Shown piece by piece: positions 13,703 through 17,131 of a stretch of DNA of 17,131 bases. The notes under the pieces were generated by a model, which saw nothing but the letters and a program-made list of their open reading frames with translations, was not told the DNA's origin and did not search any database. The translations under genes and the position numbers were made by a program. The stretch comes from Acetobacteraceae bacterium (lineage in GTDB: Bacteria; Pseudomonadota; Alphaproteobacteria; Acetobacterales; Acetobacteraceae), in NCBI GenBank assembly GCA_947478535.1, contig CANJXD010000062.1:1-17131 (forward strand), written 5' to 3'. The number at the start of each line of letters is the position of its first letter. The stretch's first letter is position 1.

Positions 13703-15136
13703 ATGATCGCGGTAAGCTTTCGAAAGTCACCGACCCGGGACGATGCGGGCCTGGTGGTGCCGGTGGCGGAAGGCGCGGCGGTGCCGGAGCTTGGCCGCGC
13801 GGCGGCGGAGGCGGCGGGCTTTCGGGGCTTGGCTGGCAAGGTGCTGGACCTGCCGGGCCCGCCGCGCGCCGTGCTGCTCGGCCTCGGCCAGCCCGCGAGC
13901 CTGCTGGAGTTCGAGGCTGCTGGCGCCACGGCGGCGCGGCTTTTCGCCAAGGCGGCGCAGGTGGTGCTGGATGGGCGCGGATGGAGCCCGGCGCAGGCGG
14001 CGGCCCTCGCGGCGGGCTTCGCGCTCGGCGCCTGGCGCTTCGACCGCTATCGGACGCGGGATGTGCCCAAGGGCCCGGCGCGGCTGACCGTGCTGGTGGA
14101 TGCCCCAAGCGCGGCGCGGGCGGCCTGGACGGCGCAGGGCGCGGCCGTCGCCGGTTGCCTGATGGCGCGGGACCTGGTGACGGAGCCGGCCAATGTCCTG
14201 ACGACACGGGATTTCGCGGCGCTGCTGCAGGCCCTGCGGGCCGAAGGGCTGGGGGTGGAGGTCTGGGGCCGCGAAAGGCTGCGACGCGCCGGGTTCGGCG
14301 CGCTGCTGGCGGTGGGGGGCGGCAGCGCGACGCCGCCGCGCCTCGTCGTACTGCGTTGGCCCGGGGTGGGGCGTGGCCGCAGGAAGCAGCCGCCGGTCGT
14401 CTTTGTCGGCAAGGGGCTGGTCTTCGATACCGGCGGCATTTCCATCAAGGGTGCGGCGGGGATGGAGGATATGCGCGCCGACATGGCGGGTGCTGCCGCC
14501 TGCGTCGGGGCGATGCTGGCCCTCGCCCGGCGCGATTCCCCCTGCCCCGCCGTGGCAGTGCTGGCGATCGCGGAGAACGCCACGGGTGCCGAGAGTTACC
14601 GCCCCGGCGATGTGCTCACCACCGCCTCCGGCCGCACGGTGGAGGTGATCGACACGGACGCGGAAGGCCGCCTGGTGCTGGCCGATGCGCTGCACCACGC
14701 CGTGACGGCCTTCCGCCCGCGCGCCGTGATCGACCTCGCGACGCTGACCGGGTCGATCGTCACCGCGCTCGGCCACCATCGCGCCGGGCTGTTCGGCAAT
14801 GACCCGGCGCTGGCTGCCAGGCTGCAAGCGGCGGGGGATGCGGTGGGGGAGGCGCTGTGGCCGATGCCGATCGGCGCCCGGCACCGGGAAGACCTGCATT
14901 CCGACATCGCCGACATCAAGCAATGCATGCCGGCGGGGACCGGTCGGCCGCAGCCCGATGCCTGCCACGCCGCGGCCTTCCTGCGGGATTTCGTTGGCGA
15001 TGTGCCCTGGGCGCATCTCGATATCGCCGGCGTCGAAGCCCAGGCCAAGCCGCATGCGCTGGGCCCGGCCGGGGCGACCGGCTTCGGCGTGCGCCTGCTG
15101 GACCGCCTGGTGGCCGGCTTCGAGGATGCGGGTTGA
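13703..15136 (+). CDS. Leucyl aminopeptidase family protein (M17), divergent second copy
   Basis: The 477-residue paralogue of the preceding gene keeps the metal and catalytic positions: K237 and D242 in GKGLVFDTGG, D260 in RADMAG, and D319, E321 and R323 in the signature block. Spacings (18 and 59) are those of the first copy. The signature reads DTDAEGRL instead of the usual NTDAEGRL, so Asn is Asp at residue 317. The loop near the active site is different as well: IADIKQCMPAGTGRPQPDAC replaces IADMKNVGGRPGGS. The N-terminal domain is shorter and less similar, although AWRFDRYRT is shared. It is probably transcribed with pepA and holC: the holC start overlaps its stop (TGATG). It is likely an active but differently specific peptidase, or a hexamer partner. 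Confidence 0.9.
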   Translation: MIAVSFRKSPTRDDAGLVVPVAEGAAVPELGRAAAEAAGFRGLAGKVLDLPGPPRAVLLGLGQPASLLEFEAAGATAARLFAKAAQVVLDGRGWSPAQAAALAAGFALGAWRFDRYRTRDVPKGPARLTVLVDAPSAARAAWTAQGAAVAGCLMARDLVTEPANVLTTRDFAALLQALRAEGLGVEVWGRERLRRAGFGALLAVGGGSATPPRLVVLRWPGVGRGRRKQPPVVFVGKGLVFDTGGISIKGAAGMEDMRADMAGAAACVGAMLALARRDSPCPAVAVLAIAENATGAESYRPGDVLTTASGRTVEVIDTDAEGRLVLADALHHAVTAFRPRAVIDLATLTGSIVTALGHHRAGLFGNDPALAARLQAAGDAVGEALWPMPIGARHREDLHSDIADIKQCMPAGTGRPQPDACHAAAFLRDFVGDVPWAHLDIAGVEAQAKPHALGPAGATGFGVRLLDRLVAGFEDAG

Positions 15137-15591
15137 TGGCGGAATACGGCTTCTATCACCTGACCCGTACGCCGATGGACCAGGCCCTGCCGAAACTGCT
15201 CGGCCGGGTGCTGTCCTCCGGCGGCCGGGCCATGGTGCTGGTGGCGCCGGAACGGCTGGAGGCGCTGGACGCCGCGCTCTGGACCTGCACGGACCCGGAT
15301 TGGCTGCCCCATGGCACCCCCCGGTCAGGCCACCCGACGCTGCAACCGATCTGGCTTTCCGCCGAGGACCCACCGGCGGGGGGCGCCCTCAATGACGCGC
15401 GGTTCCTGTTCCTGGTCGCCGGCATGGACAGCGCCCGCCTCGATGCCTTCGACCGGGTGTTCGACCTGTTCGACGGCGGCGATGACGCGGCGGTGGCCGC
15501 CGCGCGGCAACGCTGGCGGGCGGCCAAGGCGGCTGGGCATGCCCTGACCTACTGGCAGCAGGGGGCGCGGGGCTGGGAGAAGAAGGCGTGA
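15136..15591 (+). CDS. holC: DNA polymerase III subunit chi
   Basis: The 151-residue protein starts AEYGFYHLTRTPMDQALPKLLGRVLSSGGRAMVL, the typical chi N-terminus, with PERLEALDAALWTCTDPDWLPHG and LFLVAGMDSARLDAFDRVFDLFDG further on. Chi links the clamp loader to single-strand DNA binding protein at the replication fork. The C-terminus ends ALTYWQQGARGWEKKA, matching the conserved 'YWQQ-x-x-x-GWEKKA' of alphaproteobacterial HolC. ATG 15136 overlaps the TGA of the upstream aminopeptidase by one base. The pepA-holC neighbourhood is common in proteobacteria. No terminator is visible directly after the stop, but a new promoter follows within about 30 bases. Confidence 0.95.
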   Translation: MAEYGFYHLTRTPMDQALPKLLGRVLSSGGRAMVLVAPERLEALDAALWTCTDPDWLPHGTPRSGHPTLQPIWLSAEDPPAGGALNDARFLFLVAGMDSARLDAFDRVFDLFDGGDDAAVAAARQRWRAAKAAGHALTYWQQGARGWEKKA

Positions 15592-15610
15592 TGTCTCCGG
15601 CCCGATACAC

Positions 15611-15653
15611 GTTTTGGTTGAAAACCTCCCGAGAGATGCGATAGGACGATAAT
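15611..15653 (+). promoter_or_regulatory. Candidate promoter of the amidase gene, AT-richer island
   Basis: TTGAAA (15618-15623) and GATAGG (15640-15645), 16 bases apart, form a plausible promoter; GATAAT (15648-15653) is an alternative -10 but sits too far from this -35. The -35 box overlaps the inverted repeat GTTTT-GGTTG-AAAAC (15611-15625). The stretch is visibly AT-richer than its surroundings. Confidence 0.45.
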
Positions 15654-15674
15654 CCGTTCGCCAGGGAGAGTGCG

Positions 15675-16496
15675 ATGCAGGTCCTCAAGAACAGGCTGGA
15701 AGGGGTGCCCTTCGATGCCTCGCCGCATGTCGGCGGCGCCATCACCCCCCGCTTTATCGTCATGCACTACACCGCCGGTGGATCGGCCCTCGGTTCCGTC
15801 CGCGCCATCAAGGATCGCGGGCTTTCGGCGCATCTGTTCGTGGAGCGCGATGGCGCCATCGTCCAGACCGTGCCCTTCAACGTGGAAGCCTTCCATGCCG
15901 GGCCTTCGACCTGGCGGGGCTTCGATGGGCTGAACGGCCACGCCATCGGCATCGAGATCGCCAATCTCGGCTTCCTGGATCGGCAAGTGCCGGGGGGCTG
16001 GACGCGCGAAGGCCTGGGCCGCGTGCTGCCGGCGGACCAGGTGGTGGTGGCGCGCCACCGCAATGGCGGCAAGCTGATGGCGTGGGAGGTCTTTCCGGAA
16101 CTCCAGATGCAGGCGGTGATGGCCATCACCCTGGCGTTGCGGGCGGCCTATCCGACCATCCAGGAAGTGGTCGGCCACGACGACATCGCCCCCACCCGCA
16201 AGGTCGATCCCGGCCCGGCCTTCCCGATGGCGCGCTTCCAGTCTCTCGGCGGCGGCGCGGCGGCCTCCGGCACACTGGCGGAGAAGGATCTGGGCCAGTT
16301 CGAGGTGGTGGTGCGGGATGAATTGAACCTGCGCGGCGGGCCGGGGACGGGGTTCGCGGTGGTGAAGAAGCTCGCCCCTGGGACGACGCTTCGGGTGAAG
16401 CGGGAAGACGGGGAATGGCGCCTGGTCGACCTGCAGGGCGACGGCGTGCCGGATGGGTTCGTCCACGCCGCCTTCCTGCGCCGGATCGGCAGTTGA
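15675..16496 (+). CDS. N-acetylmuramoyl-L-alanine amidase (Amidase_2) with C-terminal SH3 domain
   Basis: The 273-residue protein is an Amidase_2 (AmpD-like) zinc amidase, cleaving the bond between MurNAc and the peptide. H31 (in VMHYTAG), H168 and D178 (in GHDDIAPTRKVDPG) match the zinc ligands of AmpD, and K176 its catalytic lysine. The motifs SAHLFVERDG and NVEAFHAG are also typical. A bacterial SH3 domain occupies about residues 208-270 (VRDELNLRGGPGTGF, then GEWRLVDL and DGFVHAAFL). There is no signal peptide: the N-terminus is MQVLKNRLEG. It may therefore act on cytoplasmic muropeptides, or be exported by another route or released by lysis, as for an endolysin. GGGAG before ATG 15675 is a good ribosome site. 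It has its own promoter-like region. Confidence 0.88.
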   Translation: MQVLKNRLEGVPFDASPHVGGAITPRFIVMHYTAGGSALGSVRAIKDRGLSAHLFVERDGAIVQTVPFNVEAFHAGPSTWRGFDGLNGHAIGIEIANLGFLDRQVPGGWTREGLGRVLPADQVVVARHRNGGKLMAWEVFPELQMQAVMAITLALRAAYPTIQEVVGHDDIAPTRKVDPGPAFPMARFQSLGGGAAASGTLAEKDLGQFEVVVRDELNLRGGPGTGFAVVKKLAPGTTLRVKREDGEWRLVDLQGDGVPDGFVHAAFLRRIGS

Positions 16497-16611
16497 AGGT
16501 CCTGGCATCACCCTTGCGGCACCGCACGCCTATCGGGTTGCGGAACCGTGGGGGATTCGCGCAGCCTCACCGCTGAGCACGCGCCTCGGGAAACCGTGAG
16601 AGGAACGCGAT

Positions 16612-16779
16612 ATGGGCTGGCCGATGGAGACAACGGCGAAGGAGAGCGCGGCGGAGGCGGTCGTCGCCGCGCCGGAGCCGGGGACCCCGCGGGCGCTCTG
16701 GCCCACCTTCCTCCGCCGCACCCTGGCGGAGGACATGCTGCAACCCCCGCCGCCCCGCCCGGTCCGGCCTAACCCCTGA
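16612..16779 (+). CDS. Small hypothetical protein, 55 codons
   Basis: This open frame (MGWPMETTAKESAAEAVVAA, ..., stop TGA 16777-16779) has a strong ribosome site, GAGAGGA at 16598-16604, seven bases upstream of ATG 16612. Only 3 of its 55 sense codons (aca, caa, cct) end in A or T, a bias matching the real genes nearby. It is a 55-residue soluble, alanine- and proline-rich product with a central basic helix (WPTFLRRTLAEDML) and a proline-rich end (QPPPPRPVRPNP). No family is recognised and there is no signal peptide or membrane segment. It follows the amidase by 115 bases and ends four bases before the convergent ABC-F gene. The coding call rests on ribosome site and codon bias. Confidence 0.6.
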   Translation: MGWPMETTAKESAAEAVVAAPEPGTPRALWPTFLRRTLAEDMLQPPPPRPVRPNP

Positions 16780-16788
16780 CCTGTCAGG
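16775..16788. other. Palindrome covering the stops of two convergent genes
   Basis: CCTGAC (16775-16780) and GTCAGG (16783-16788) are perfect inverted arms two bases apart. The plus-strand TGA (16777-16779) and the minus-strand TGA (plus 16784-16786) lie in the two arms. The two-base loop is too tight for a simple hairpin; pairing of the outer GGCCT/AGGCC (16766-16770/16786-16790) is an alternative. No T-run is present. Confidence 0.3.
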
Positions 16789-17131
16789 CCGCGCCTTCGA
16801 GTTGTCCGGAGATGTCGAGCCATTCCTCCTCCAGCGTCGCCACCTGGCGGGCCAGGACGACGCGGCGCGTGGTGGCCCAGGCGATGTCCTGCGCCTTGCG
16901 GGAGGCATAGGTCGCGGGGTCGCCCAGCTTCCTCTCGATCAGCCCTGATTCGAGGTTCAGCCGCTCGATTTGCTTCTCGATCTCCTTCAGCCGGGTGCGC
17001 AGCGGCGCCAACTGGGCGCGGGTCAGGGCGCGCACCTGGCGGTCCTCCGCCCCCTTGCCGCCGCCGCCCTGGGCTGTGGGCGCGACGCTGCTTCCACCCC
17101 CGTTGCCCCCCCGGGCGCGCTCGGCCAGCAA
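16784..17131 (-). CDS. ABC-F family ATPase, C-terminal part (5' end outside window)
   Basis: About 115 residues are visible, up to the TGA at 16784-16786. A Gly/Ser/Ala-rich linker (RARGGNGGGSSVAP, then QGGGGKG) is followed by a charged coiled coil: LTRAQLAPLRTRLKEIEKQI, LESGLIERKLGDPATYASRK and ATLEEEWLDISGQLEG. This is the layout of the C-terminal domain of Uup-like ABC-F proteins, where linker and coiled coil follow two ATPase domains. ABC-F proteins act on the ribosome; Uup is also linked to DNA transposon excision and ribosome assembly. The ATPase domains lie beyond the right edge, so the subtype (Uup, YheS or another) is inferred from the coiled coil alone. The gene runs convergently to the small gene at 16612. 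Confidence 0.75.
   Translation of the reverse strand: MLAERARGGNGGGSSVAPTAQGGGGKGAEDRQVRALTRAQLAPLRTRLKEIEKQIERLNLESGLIERKLGDPATYASRKAQDIAWATTRRVVLARQVATLEEEWLDISGQLEGAA

Noticed and set aside
12070..13950. Minus-strand open frame opposite pepA (626 codons)
   Set aside because: It is antisense to a complete M17 enzyme and shows no family pattern.
13727..15373. Minus-strand open frame opposite the second M17 gene and holC (548 codons)
   Set aside because: It is antisense to two complete plus-strand genes with overlapping stop and start.
16548..16772. Plus-strand frame of 74 codons beginning ATG 16548
   Set aside because: It lacks a ribosome site, is Gly/Arg-rich, and overlaps in another frame the better-supported gene at 16612, whose codons show the expected GC3 bias.

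Overview
This is a GC-rich, gene-dense chromosomal window. Gene content and order (ileS-lspA followed by a DUF3035/BamF-like lipoprotein, recX, hslO, pepA-holC, folE) point to an alphaproteobacterium. An Acetobacteraceae/Roseomonas-like member of the Rhodospirillales is my best guess, from general resemblance only. I see no transposase, integrase, phage structural gene, CRISPR array, tRNA or rRNA. No gene-free stretch exceeds about 180 bases.

Layout. (1) 1-1240, plus strand: the 3' end of recX, then the azlC-azlD pair for branched-chain amino-acid export. (2) 1241-5437, plus strand: a promoter-like region, then the ileS-lspA-bamF-like unit, closed by two tandem terminator hairpins. The editing-domain part of ileS has clearly different third-base composition from its flanks. 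(3) 5535-9367, plus strand: hslO (Hsp33), a three-copy 17-bp tandem repeat, a putative lipoprotein overlapping a RidA-family gene, and a membrane-anchored TPR protein. (4) 9388-12073, minus strand: L-threonylcarbamoyladenylate synthase, a CinA-N-type molybdopterin-binding-domain protein, and folE with a structured leader that may be a THF-II-type riboswitch. (5) 12121-15591, plus strand: two adjacent, divergent M17 leucyl aminopeptidase paralogues and holC. (6) 15600-17131: an amidase-SH3 protein behind its own AT-richer promoter, a small 55-codon gene, and convergently the C-terminal end of an ABC-F ATPase.

How the genes fit together. Most are housekeeping: isoleucine charging, lipoprotein maturation and outer-membrane assembly, redox chaperoning, tetrahydrofolate or queuosine precursor synthesis, tRNA t6A modification, peptide turnover and the replicase clamp-loader accessory subunit. 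LspA processes lipoproteins, and the lipoprotein encoded right behind it (BamF-like) is a likely substrate. I found no clearly new multi-gene system. The points most worth a second look are the mosaic ileS segment, the folE leader, the tandem aminopeptidases with an altered signature in the second copy, and the unannotated 55-codon gene.
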